DNA from: Lysobacteraceae bacterium SCN 69-320
GTDB lineage: Bacteria; Pseudomonadota; Gammaproteobacteria; Xanthomonadales; Rhodanobacteraceae
Reading direction: 5' to 3'
Assembly (NCBI GenBank): GCA_001725155.1
Contig: MEFP01000019.1
Span: forward strand, 434,001-498,000
DNA: 64,000 nt
The notes beneath the pieces are model-generated. The model saw only the letters and a program-made list of their open reading frames with translations. It made no database searches and was not told the origin of the DNA. Of the stretch, positions 57,487 to 64,000 are shown piece by piece; the first letter of the stretch is position 1; each line of letters begins with the position of its first letter. Both the position numbers and the translations under genes were made by a program.

Positions 57487-58317
57487 ATGCGGGTTCCCAT
57501 ACTCACCTATCACGGCGTCAACATCGCCGGCGACGGCTATGCCGACAACGATCACGTCGCGTTCGCCGCCGATCTGGAGCTGATCCACTCCCTGCAATTG
57601 CGCATCGTGCCGCTGCAGTGGGTCGTCGACCAGCTGCTCGGCCGCAGCCGGCGCGACCTGCGCGGCTGCGTCGCGCTGACCTGCGACGACGGCAGCAATT
57701 TCGACTACGACGACCTCGACCACCCGCAGCACGGCCTGCAGCGCAGTTTCCACAACAGCCTGCGGCGTTTTCGCGAGCACCACGGCGAGCGTGCCCAGCC
57801 CGATCTGCATCTGACCGCCTTCGTCATCGCCGATCCGGTCGCGCGCGAACGCATGGACCGGCAATGCCTGGTCGGCCGCGACTGGATGCAGTCGCGCTGG
57901 TGGCGCGCGGCGCAGGATTCGGGGCTGATCGCGATCGAGAACCACAGCTGGGACCACAACCATCCCTGCCTGGACAGCCCGGGGCCGCACGGCCTTGCAC
58001 GCGGCGACTTCCACGCGGTCGCCGGCGAGACCCAGGCCGAGTTCGAGATCGCCCGCGCGCAGCACTACCTGGCCCAGCAGCTTGCGCCGCACGCGCCGCG
58101 GCTGTTCTGCTATCCGTTCGGCCACGTCAACGACTTCCTGCGCAGCGACTGGCTGCCGCGGCGCGGTCCGGCCGTCGGCCTGGACGCGGCCTTCGGCGAC
58201 GGTGCCGCGCCGGCCACGCCGGCCAGCGACCGCTGGAACGTGCCGCGCTACGTCTGCGGCTGGCACTGGCGCTCGCCCGAAGCGCTGCGTGCGATCCTCC
58301 GGAGCGCGGCGGGCTGA
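57487..58317 (+). CDS. Polysaccharide deacetylase family protein
   Basis: 276 residues from the ATG at 57487. It begins RVPILTYHGVNIAGDGY, the NodB-fold start. The catalytic/metal aspartates lie in CVALTCDDGSNFDYDDLD and the zinc histidines in ENHSWDHNHPC. FCYPFGHVNDFLR supplies the barrel's later motif. There is no signal peptide, so a cytoplasmic carbohydrate or related deacetylase is expected. The insert between strands 2 and 4 is longer than in NodB. Substrate unknown. Confidence 0.9.
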   Translation: MRVPILTYHGVNIAGDGYADNDHVAFAADLELIHSLQLRIVPLQWVVDQLLGRSRRDLRGCVALTCDDGSNFDYDDLDHPQHGLQRSFHNSLRRFREHHGERAQPDLHLTAFVIADPVARERMDRQCLVGRDWMQSRWWRAAQDSGLIAIENHSWDHNHPCLDSPGPHGLARGDFHAVAGETQAEFEIARAQHYLAQQLAPHAPRLFCYPFGHVNDFLRSDWLPRRGPAVGLDAAFGDGAAPATPASDRWNVPRYVCGWHWRSPEALRAILRSAAG

Positions 58318-58480
58318 GCTGCCGGCCGATTCGCGATCTCCTACAAATCTGCTCAGTTTCCTGGCGCGACGTCCTATTTCGGCGACTAGTCTTGGCCCGG
58401 CGGCGGACCTTTCCCATCCGCTCCCCGACGCGCGGCCCTTCCCCAGCGGCCGCGCGTCACCTGCCCAGCCGAGGTTCGCC

Positions 58481-59311
58481 ATGGCCCTGCGTCCTTTCCT
58501 GCCGATACTCCGCGACACCCACGCCAGCCTCGGCGAAACGCTGTCGGTGCTGCAGCAGCGCGAACTGCTGCGCCGGCGCGGCTTCCTGCTCGGATCGCTC
58601 GCGGCCGCCGCGGCGCTGCCGCTGCGTTCGATGGCCTGCACCCTGATTCCGAGCGAGACCGGCGGTCCGTATCCGGGCGACGGCACCAACGGCCCGAATG
58701 CACTGACCCAGTCCGGCATCGTGCGTTCGGACATCCGGTCGAGCTTCGGCGCGTCGGGCACGGCCAGCGCGGCCGGCACGCCGCTGAACGTGACCCTGCG
58801 CCTGGTCAGCACCGTCTCGGGCTGCGTGCCGCTGGCCGGCCTCGCGGTCTACATCTGGCACTGCAACGCCGGCGGCGGCTATTCCATGTATTCGTCCGGC
58901 ATCACCGGGCAGAACTACCTGCGCGGCGTGCAGGTCAGCAACGCGAACGGCGAAGTGACCTTCACCTCGATCTTCCCGGGCTGCTATCCGGGCCGCTGGC
59001 CGCACATCCATTTCGAGATCTACCGCTCGCTGGCCCAGGCCACCTCCGGCGCGAACGCGGCGCGCATCTCGCAGCTCGCGCTGCCACAGAGCGTCTGCAG
59101 CACGGTCTATTCGCAGAGTTCGCTGTATCCGGGCAGCACGCAGAACCTCTCCGGCGTCACGCTCAACAGCGACAACGTGTTCGGCAACGACGGCGGCGTG
59201 TATCAGCTGGCCGCGACCAGCGGCAGCAACGCCGCGGGCTATGCCTCGACGCTGGAAGTCGGCGTCGCGATCGAGGGCAGCGACCTGCTGTTCGCCGACG
59301 GCTTCGAGTGA
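58481..59311 (+). CDS. Exported intradiol-dioxygenase-like protein with C-terminal FADGFE tag
   Basis: 276 residues. A basic N-terminus with RELLRRRGFLLGSLAAAAAL at about 27-46 resembles a Tat signal (RRRGFLLG). The domain has the intradiol ring-cleavage fold: SETGGPYPGDG, LAGLAVYIWHCNAGGGYSMY (Tyr and His in the metal region), and IFPGCYPGRWPHIHFEIY with the two His iron ligands. Exported members of this group usually act on catechol-like compounds or are of unknown role. The protein ends GSDLLFADGFE, the same tag as the 24275 gene, with no membrane helix. Confidence 0.87.
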   Translation: MALRPFLPILRDTHASLGETLSVLQQRELLRRRGFLLGSLAAAAALPLRSMACTLIPSETGGPYPGDGTNGPNALTQSGIVRSDIRSSFGASGTASAAGTPLNVTLRLVSTVSGCVPLAGLAVYIWHCNAGGGYSMYSSGITGQNYLRGVQVSNANGEVTFTSIFPGCYPGRWPHIHFEIYRSLAQATSGANAARISQLALPQSVCSTVYSQSSLYPGSTQNLSGVTLNSDNVFGNDGGVYQLAATSGSNAAGYASTLEVGVAIEGSDLLFADGFE

Positions 59312-59339
59312 GCCGTCGGCACTGCGGCCCGGCGCCGCG

Positions 59340-59876
59340 TCAGAAAGGTCCCAGCGCGTGCACCTTGGCCAGCAGCGCGCGCTTGTGGTTGTCGTGCAGC
59401 GGCTTGTGCCAGTTGACGATGACGTGCTCGTGCGCGGTCTGCTCGAAGCCCGCGGCGAGCGCGACTTCCAGCGCGCGCCGGTCGCCGCAGTGGCCGAAGA
59501 ACGCGTCGCAGCAGCCGGCGTATTTGCGGAACGCGTACTTCAGCAGATAGAACCACAGCCCGCCGGCCGCGCGCAGCGCCTCGCGCTGTTCCGGACGCAT
59601 GCGCCGCGCGGTGTCGCCGTCGGTACACGAGCCGCCGGACAGATAGACGTCGCCGAACGGCATCATGTGCGAGAAGCCGGCCAGATGCAGGCCGCCGTCG
59701 TCGGCACGGTAGAGGCCGACGAGATGGCGCGGAATGTTCGGCGGCGGATGGCCGAACTTGCGCCGGAACAGGTCGGCGACGAGGAAGTCGGCGCTGTCGA
59801 TCTCGGTGATGGTCAGGAAATCGTGCAGCTGTATCGGCAGGATTTCGCGCGGATCGAAATGTTCGCCGCTGTGCAT
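59340..59876 (-). CDS. Unknown protein, tandem paralogue A
   Basis: 178 residues from the ATG at 59876. Family not recognised. Features: DFLTITEIDSADFLVADLFR, GLYRADDGGLHLAGFSHMMP, FGDVYLSGGSCTDGDTARRM, AFFGHCGDRRALEVALAAGF, NWHKPLHDNHKRALLAKVHA. It matches the following gene along its whole length (LHDFLTITE / IHDFIHVTE; VYLSGGSCTDGD / IFLAGGAATDGD; GHCGDRRAL / CCGDARAL). The pattern of a drug/acyl-group domain with a GDxRAL turn recalls GNAT-like folds, but this is a guess. Cytoplasmic. Confidence 0.75.
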   Translation of the reverse strand: MHSGEHFDPREILPIQLHDFLTITEIDSADFLVADLFRRKFGHPPPNIPRHLVGLYRADDGGLHLAGFSHMMPFGDVYLSGGSCTDGDTARRMRPEQREALRAAGGLWFYLLKYAFRKYAGCCDAFFGHCGDRRALEVALAAGFEQTAHEHVIVNWHKPLHDNHKRALLAKVHALGPF

Positions 59877-59964
59877 GCGTGGCCTCGCTCGAAGTCGTGG
59901 GATCGCCGCGTCGGGCTGCCGGTCGATCGTCGGGCAACCGCCCGCGGCGACCGGCACCGCGCGC

Positions 59965-60459
59965 TCAGAACGGCATGAAGCTCTTCGCCTTGGCGGTCAG
60001 TTCGCGCCGCCGCCGTTCGCCGGGTTCGCGCGTCCAGTGCACGAGCAGGTATTGGACACCGGTTTCGCCGAAGCCGAGCTTGGGCGTGGTCTGCAAGGCG
60101 CGCGCATCGCCGCAGCAGGTGAAGATCGCTTCGCAGCGCGGGCCCCAGCGTTCGAAACCGTAGCGCAGGGTCGCCAGCATCAGGCCGCCGTACTCGCGCA
60201 GCGCGGTGCGCTGGGCTTCGCTCATCAGACGCAGCAGGTCGCCGTCGGTGGCCGCGCCGCCGGCCAGGAAAATGTCGCCGCAGTCGGTGAAATGCACGTA
60301 GCTGACCGGCACGAAGCTGCCGTCGTCGCGCTTCCAGAACGCGACCACATGATGCGGAAACTCCGGCGCCGCGACCTTGTAGTTGCGCCGGAACAGGTCT
60401 TCGGCGAAGGGCGGTCCCTGGTCGACTTCGGTGACGTGGATGAAATCGTGGATAGTCAT
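59965..60459 (-). CDS. Unknown protein, tandem paralogue B
   Basis: 164 residues from the ATG at 60459. Paralogue of the 59340-59876 protein. Same landmarks: IHDFIHVTEVDQGPPFAEDL, VVAFWKRDDGSFVPVSYVHF, GDIFLAGGAATDGDLLRLM, CEAIFTCCGDARALQTTPKL, LLVHWTREPGERRRRELTAK. The copy order is B then A on the minus strand, 88 bases apart. Divergence is high, so the duplication is old or the genes evolve fast. No family recognised. Confidence 0.78.
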   Translation of the reverse strand: MTIHDFIHVTEVDQGPPFAEDLFRRNYKVAAPEFPHHVVAFWKRDDGSFVPVSYVHFTDCGDIFLAGGAATDGDLLRLMSEAQRTALREYGGLMLATLRYGFERWGPRCEAIFTCCGDARALQTTPKLGFGETGVQYLLVHWTREPGERRRRELTAKAKSFMPF

Positions 60460-60503
60460 CGCGCGATGTTCGCATCGCGCCGCAAAGCGCACAACCGCAG
60501 CGC

Positions 60504-61442
60504 TCAGCGCCCGGCGCAGGCGTTGAAACGGGCTTCGCCGCGGCGCCGCGCCTCGGCGCGGGCGGCTTCGTCGAAATTCTGCAGCGCCGCATCGAACTCC
60601 CGCTGCCGCCGCTGCACGATCGCCGCGGAGGCGCCCTGCGCGCTGTCCAGGCGCGCGACCGCGTCGGTGGCGGCCGCGAGGTTGATCGCGTAGGCCCGCG
60701 CGTCCCGGTGATCGAACAACAGGTTGCCCCAGTAGTACTGCACGAACGACGCGCGCGGCGCGCAGCGGGCCAGCGCCTCGGCGGCGTAGCGGCGTGCGAG
60801 ATCGCGATGACGGCGGAATTCCTCGATCTGCGCGACGACCTCGTCGTCGTCCAGCGCCGCGAACGCGCCGAACGCGTGCTCGACGTAGTCGACCTGGGCC
60901 TCGCCGTTCCCCGTCGCCGCGGCCCGCTCCATCCAGTCCAGGCCACTGTTGCGCACGGTGTCGGGCAGGGCTTCGCAATCGGCGATGTCCTCGCGCATGT
61001 CGTCCATCTGCCGGCGGGCGTTGGCCTGTGCGGTGGCGTCCATGCCCGGCGGCACGGCGTCGTCCTCGCGAAGCTCTTGCCGCAGATGGCGCAGCGAACT
61101 GTCCCGGCAGCGCACGAGGCGGCTGCCCAGTTCCCGCATCGACGCGACCTCGCCGCTTTCGGCGCGCCGCATCAGCTCGTCGAAAACTGCGGAGAGCCGC
61201 CGCGTCGTGCGCAGATGCCGCGGCAGCGGCGGCGGTTGGGCCGACGCCGCCGAGGCAGCGGTCGGCGCCGCTCTCGCCGCCGGTGCGGGTAGCGGTCCGG
61301 CCGGCGTCACCGGCGCGGCCGGTATCGCGACCGTTGCCGGCGAAGTGGCCGGCGCCGGCGCGGGCCGCGCCGGCCAGAGCAGCCAGGCCAGCGCCGGCAC
61401 GAGGGTCACGAACAGCGCCAGCGCGATTCCACGGTGTTTCAT
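60504..61442 (-). CDS. Membrane-anchored or exported protein, Sel1-like neighbour
   Basis: 312 residues. N-terminal helix about 5-22 (GIALALFVTLVPALAWLLWP), then an Ala/Pro-rich linker of about 50 residues. The soluble part is helical and Arg/Asp/Cys-containing: FDELMRRAESGEVASMRELG, CRDSSLRHLRQELRED, WMERAAATGNGEAQVDYVEH, ARRYAAEALARCAPRASFVQ. Units ending in RAAATGNGEAQ resemble Sel1-type helical repeats. The ATG overlaps the stop of the related gene before it (ATGA), so the two are co-translated. Probably periplasmic. Confidence 0.78.
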   Translation of the reverse strand: MKHRGIALALFVTLVPALAWLLWPARPAPAPATSPATVAIPAAPVTPAGPLPAPAARAAPTAASAASAQPPPLPRHLRTTRRLSAVFDELMRRAESGEVASMRELGSRLVRCRDSSLRHLRQELREDDAVPPGMDATAQANARRQMDDMREDIADCEALPDTVRNSGLDWMERAAATGNGEAQVDYVEHAFGAFAALDDDEVVAQIEEFRRHRDLARRYAAEALARCAPRASFVQYYWGNLLFDHRDARAYAINLAAATDAVARLDSAQGASAAIVQRRQREFDAALQNFDEAARAEARRRGEARFNACAGR

Positions 61443-62347
61443 CGCGGCGCGGTTCCAGCCTGGAAATCACGAGAGATCTGCGCCGCGTTCTCGCGCGCCT
61501 GGATGAGCTGCTGCGCATCGAGCTGCTGCGCCAGCGCCTGCAGATACAGCTCGCGCAGACGCGGCGACCATTCCTGTCCCGCAGGCGACTGGAAAAAAGC
61601 ACTCGCGTACGCATAGGCCTGCAGCGGGTCGATCTTTTCGAGCGGTCCCGACGCGTAGGCGTCGCCGAGCAGCAGCAGCGCGCGCGCGTCGCCGCGGCGC
61701 AGGGACTCACGCAGATAGGCGCGCGCCTTTTCCTTGCGCCGCGCGACCTCGTCGGCGTCGGCCAGCATCTGGTCGGTGCCGCCATAGCCGGCGAACGCAT
61801 AGCGCGAATAGTCGAGCATGGCTTCGACGCTGCCCGCGTCGGCGGCCCGTTCGAGCAGGGCCGGGGCACGGTCCAGATCGTCCCGGAGCTGCCGTCTGTC
61901 GATGCCGGCGCAGCGCCGGTCGAGTTCCGGCTGGCCCTGCTGCAGCATCAGCACCAGCAGTTCTGGCGACACCGGCTTGCCGGCTATGAGCGGCGGTTCG
62001 ACGCCGGCGGCCATGCCGTCGACGACGGTCTCCTCGATGTGCTGCGCGCTGATCGGCGAGTAATGCCGGCACACGCCGATGATGCCGCCGAGTTCGGCCA
62101 TCGCATCGACGTCGCCGGCCGCGACGCGCCGGTCCAGGTCGGCCCGGCGATCGGCCGACAGGTTCGAGGCTGACGCCGATGCGGATGCCGCAGCCGCGAC
62201 CGGCGGCACCGAGGGTGCGGCCGGTGCCGGCGCGGCCGGCGATGCAGCCGCCGGCGCCGGCGCCGTGCGCACGCCGGCCAGCCAGACGCAAGCCGCCGCA
62301 GCGAGCAGCAGTCCCGCCGCGGCGAGCAGCACGGAGGATCGCCGCAT
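61439..62347 (-). CDS. Membrane-anchored or exported Sel1-like repeat protein
   Basis: 302 residues. N-terminal helix about 7-25 (LLAAAGLLLAAAACVWLAGV); an Ala/Pro-rich linker follows to about 60. Helical repeats: LDRRVAAGDVDAMAELGGII, LERAADAGSVEAMLDYSRYA, LRESLRRGDARALLLLGDAY, which follow the Sel1/TPR consensus. The layout matches the downstream gene, so the two are old paralogues. Its ATG overlaps the 5'-nucleotidase stop (TGATG), giving a coupled three-gene operon. Role unknown. Confidence 0.82.
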   Translation of the reverse strand: MRRSSVLLAAAGLLLAAAACVWLAGVRTAPAPAAASPAAPAPAAPSVPPVAAAASASASASNLSADRRADLDRRVAAGDVDAMAELGGIIGVCRHYSPISAQHIEETVVDGMAAGVEPPLIAGKPVSPELLVLMLQQGQPELDRRCAGIDRRQLRDDLDRAPALLERAADAGSVEAMLDYSRYAFAGYGGTDQMLADADEVARRKEKARAYLRESLRRGDARALLLLGDAYASGPLEKIDPLQAYAYASAFFQSPAGQEWSPRLRELYLQALAQQLDAQQLIQARENAAQISRDFQAGTAPR

Positions 62348-63276
62348 CAGGCCTTGGGCTCGTTGGAGACGCCGTGCGGCACGTGGCCGGTCGCGACATG
62401 GCGCCGCGCCGATTCGACGTTCGCGCGCGAGTCGTCGAAAAAGATATCGGCGCCGAAGGCCTCCAGAAACGGTCCCTTGTCGCGACCGCCGAGGAACAAT
62501 GCCTCGTCGATGCGCACGCCCCAGGCGCGCAGGGTCAGGATCACGCGCTTGTGCGCCGGTGCCGAGCGCGCCGTGACCAGGGCCGTGCGTATCGGCGACT
62601 GCTCCAGGGAAAACGCGCCCTGGATGCGGTGCAGCGCATCGAGAAAACCGCGGAACGGACCGCCCGGCAGCGGATGCGCCGCATGCTCGGTCTCGTGTCG
62701 GTGGAACGCGGCCAGCCCCTGCTCCTGCGAGACGCGCTCGGATTCGTCGCCGAACAGCACGGCATCGCCGTCGAAGGCGATGCGCAGCTGCTCCGACGCA
62801 CTGGTCGGCGCCTTGGACGGCAGGATGGTCGCGGCCGCGACGCCGGCGGCCAGCGCATGCGCGACGTCCTCCGGATGCGCCGACAGGAACAGGTCGGCGG
62901 CGAACGGCTGCACGTAGGCATGCGTCGGCGCGCCGTTGGTGAATGCGGCGCGTTCGATCGCCAGACCGTAGTGCTCGATCGCGTTGAAGATGCGCAGGCC
63001 AGTATCAGCCGAATTGCGCGACAGCAGGATGACTTCCACGCGCGGCGCACCGCTGCGGGTCTGGTTCAGGCGCAGCAGCTTCTGCACGAGCGGAAACGCG
63101 ATGCCCGGCTCGAGCAGGTCGTCCTCGTGCTGCATCTGGTAGTTACGGTAGGCGTCGAGGCCGTCGCGCTCGAACAGCGCATGGCTTTCGCCGAGATCAA
63201 ACAGCGCGCGCGAGGAAATCGCGACGACCAGACGGTCGTCCACGGTGTCGGCGGCGGGCAGCGGCAGGTCGTCCAT
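62347..63276 (-). CDS. Cytosolic 5'-nucleotidase (NT5C1-like family)
   Basis: 309 residues. It belongs to the 5'-nucleotidase family related to eukaryotic NT5C1: LVVAISSRALFDLGESHALF, ERDGLDAYRNYQMQHEDD, PGIAFPLVQKLLRLN, RVEVILLSRNSADTGLRIFN, AIEHYGLAIERAAFTNG, LRIAFDGDAVLFGDESERVS and FFDDSRANVESARRHV. The FDGDAV segment carries the HAD-type nucleophile Asp. It would dephosphorylate nucleoside monophosphates. First gene of a coupled operon with two Sel1-like exported proteins. Confidence 0.93.
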   Translation of the reverse strand: MDDLPLPAADTVDDRLVVAISSRALFDLGESHALFERDGLDAYRNYQMQHEDDLLEPGIAFPLVQKLLRLNQTRSGAPRVEVILLSRNSADTGLRIFNAIEHYGLAIERAAFTNGAPTHAYVQPFAADLFLSAHPEDVAHALAAGVAAATILPSKAPTSASEQLRIAFDGDAVLFGDESERVSQEQGLAAFHRHETEHAAHPLPGGPFRGFLDALHRIQGAFSLEQSPIRTALVTARSAPAHKRVILTLRAWGVRIDEALFLGGRDKGPFLEAFGADIFFDDSRANVESARRHVATGHVPHGVSNEPKA

Positions 63277-63348
63277 GACCGGAGTGTAGCGCGCGGCGAT
63301 GACGCGCCGCCGCCGGTGCTCGCAGGCCCCGGCGGCGGACGCGGCGGG

Positions 63349-64000
63349 TTACTGCACCGCGGCGCCGAAGTTGTCGGCGAAGATCTTCTCGGCCTTGTCG
63401 AACGCGGCGACGAGGTCGATCTGGCCGTAGCCCTGCACCGGATTCGGGAAGGTCGTGGCCGGGATGCCGCCGCAGACCTGCGTGCTGCTGGTCAGCGGCA
63501 CGGCGGTGGAGCGCAGCAGGTCGGCGACCGCGGCCGGATTGCCCTTCAGGCCGGGATTGAGCTGCATCATCAGCGCGACCGCGCCGGCCACGTGCGGCGT
63601 CGCCATGCTGGTGCCGCTCTTGCTGCCGTAGGCCGTGTCGCTGCTGTTGGTGATCGAACGCACGCTGGAACCCGGCGCGATCACGTCGGGCTTGTTCGAC
63701 GCGCCGGTGCCCGGACCGGCGGCGACCGGGCCACGGCCGGAGAAGCTCGACACCGCGTCGGCCGAGGTCGTTGAGCCGATCGTGAACACGTTGTCCAGGG
63801 TGCCGGGCGCATCGCCGATCGTGCTGCAGGCCGAACCGTCGTTGCCGGCCGCGGCGACGAACATGATGCCGCCAGCGATCAGGTTCTCGATCGCGGTGCG
63901 CACTTCGGTGCCGGCGATCGCCGTGCAGCCTTCCTCGACCGGGCAGCCCCAGGAATTGCTGACGACGTCGGGCGCCTTGTCCGGGTCCGGATTCGCGCCG
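63349..64000 (-). CDS. Subtilisin-like (S8) serine protease, 5' part outside window
   Basis: About 217 codons of the 3' end are present. S8 features: VVSNSWGCPVEE near the window edge, GGIMFVAAAGNDG (oxyanion Asn), IGSTTSADAVSSFSGRGPVA, KPDVIAPGSSVRS, and the catalytic Ser in SGTSMATPHVAGAVALMMQL. Asp and His of the triad lie beyond the window. The end, KAEKIFADNFGAAVQ, is a variant of the FADGFE tag of other exported proteins here, with four extra residues. A secreted protease is expected. Confidence 0.93.
   Translation of the reverse strand, partial: GANPDPDKAPDVVSNSWGCPVEEGCTAIAGTEVRTAIENLIAGGIMFVAAAGNDGSACSTIGDAPGTLDNVFTIGSTTSADAVSSFSGRGPVAAGPGTGASNKPDVIAPGSSVRSITNSSDTAYGSKSGTSMATPHVAGAVALMMQLNPGLKGNPAAVADLLRSTAVPLTSSTQVCGGIPATTFPNPVQGYGQIDLVAAFDKAEKIFADNFGAAVQ

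Overview
The window is GC-rich, densely coded chromosomal DNA of a Gammaproteobacterium. Gene content and protein style point to the Lysobacterales (Xanthomonadales), probably Rhodanobacteraceae such as Dokdonella or Tahibacter. The main clue is a short C-terminal tag, FADGFE or close to it, on three exported proteins. Housekeeping loci (minCDE, katG, a GldA/F/G-type ABC exporter, glutaryl-CoA dehydrogenase) are mixed with signalling and accessory genes. I saw no tRNA, rRNA, CRISPR array, transposase, integrase or origin.

Layout. 1-3.8 kb: chromate transporter (cut by the window edge), flavin monooxygenase and an unrecognised helical protein. 4.3-10.25 kb: a tight six-gene operon with a two-TM coiled-coil protein, a MotB/OmpA-like one-TM protein, a vWA protein, a PP2C phosphatase and two divergent protein kinases. 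This is the most unusual locus. It combines the vWA/PP2C/kinase set known from TerY-P triads with a membrane pair that looks like a proton-driven motor or an envelope sensor. 10.3-19.3 kb: a broken GFA-family gene, small unknowns, katG and a TIR/beta-propeller protein that is a candidate NAD-cleaving immune effector. 19.4-28 kb: LysR with a divergent oxidoreductase, small membrane proteins, an NLI/FCP1-type phosphatase, a tagged exported protein, a HAD pseudogene with an internal deletion, DDAH, a GNAT and a DUF423 protein. 28.5-35.4 kb: DUF4340/GldG/GldF/GldA-type ABC operon, the remains of a nitrate-type ABC ATPase and an SRPBCC protein.

35.9-46.6 kb: NarL/DesK-type two-component pair, GNAT followed by minCDE, an HEACH-motif protein, a DUF4399 protein, an Atm1-type ABC exporter, an unknown with a proline-rich linker and a class III cyclase-FHA protein. 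Two copies of a C-rich dispersed repeat and two AT-rich palindromes lie between these genes. 47.3-64 kb: fused alpha/beta 2-oxoacid dehydrogenase E1, Ser/Thr kinase with TPRs, S41-like peptidase, GST and GNAT separated by an inverted pair of 27-bp REP-like units, glutaryl-CoA dehydrogenase, polysaccharide deacetylase, tagged intradiol-dioxygenase-like protein, a tandem paralogue pair, a translationally coupled 5'-nucleotidase/Sel1-like operon, and the 3' part of a subtilisin-like protease.

Phosphorylation and second-messenger signalling is prominent: three Ser/Thr-type kinases, one PP2C, one FHA protein, one nucleotidyl cyclase and one two-component pair. Three genes are visibly decaying, which shows that the segment is also losing genes.
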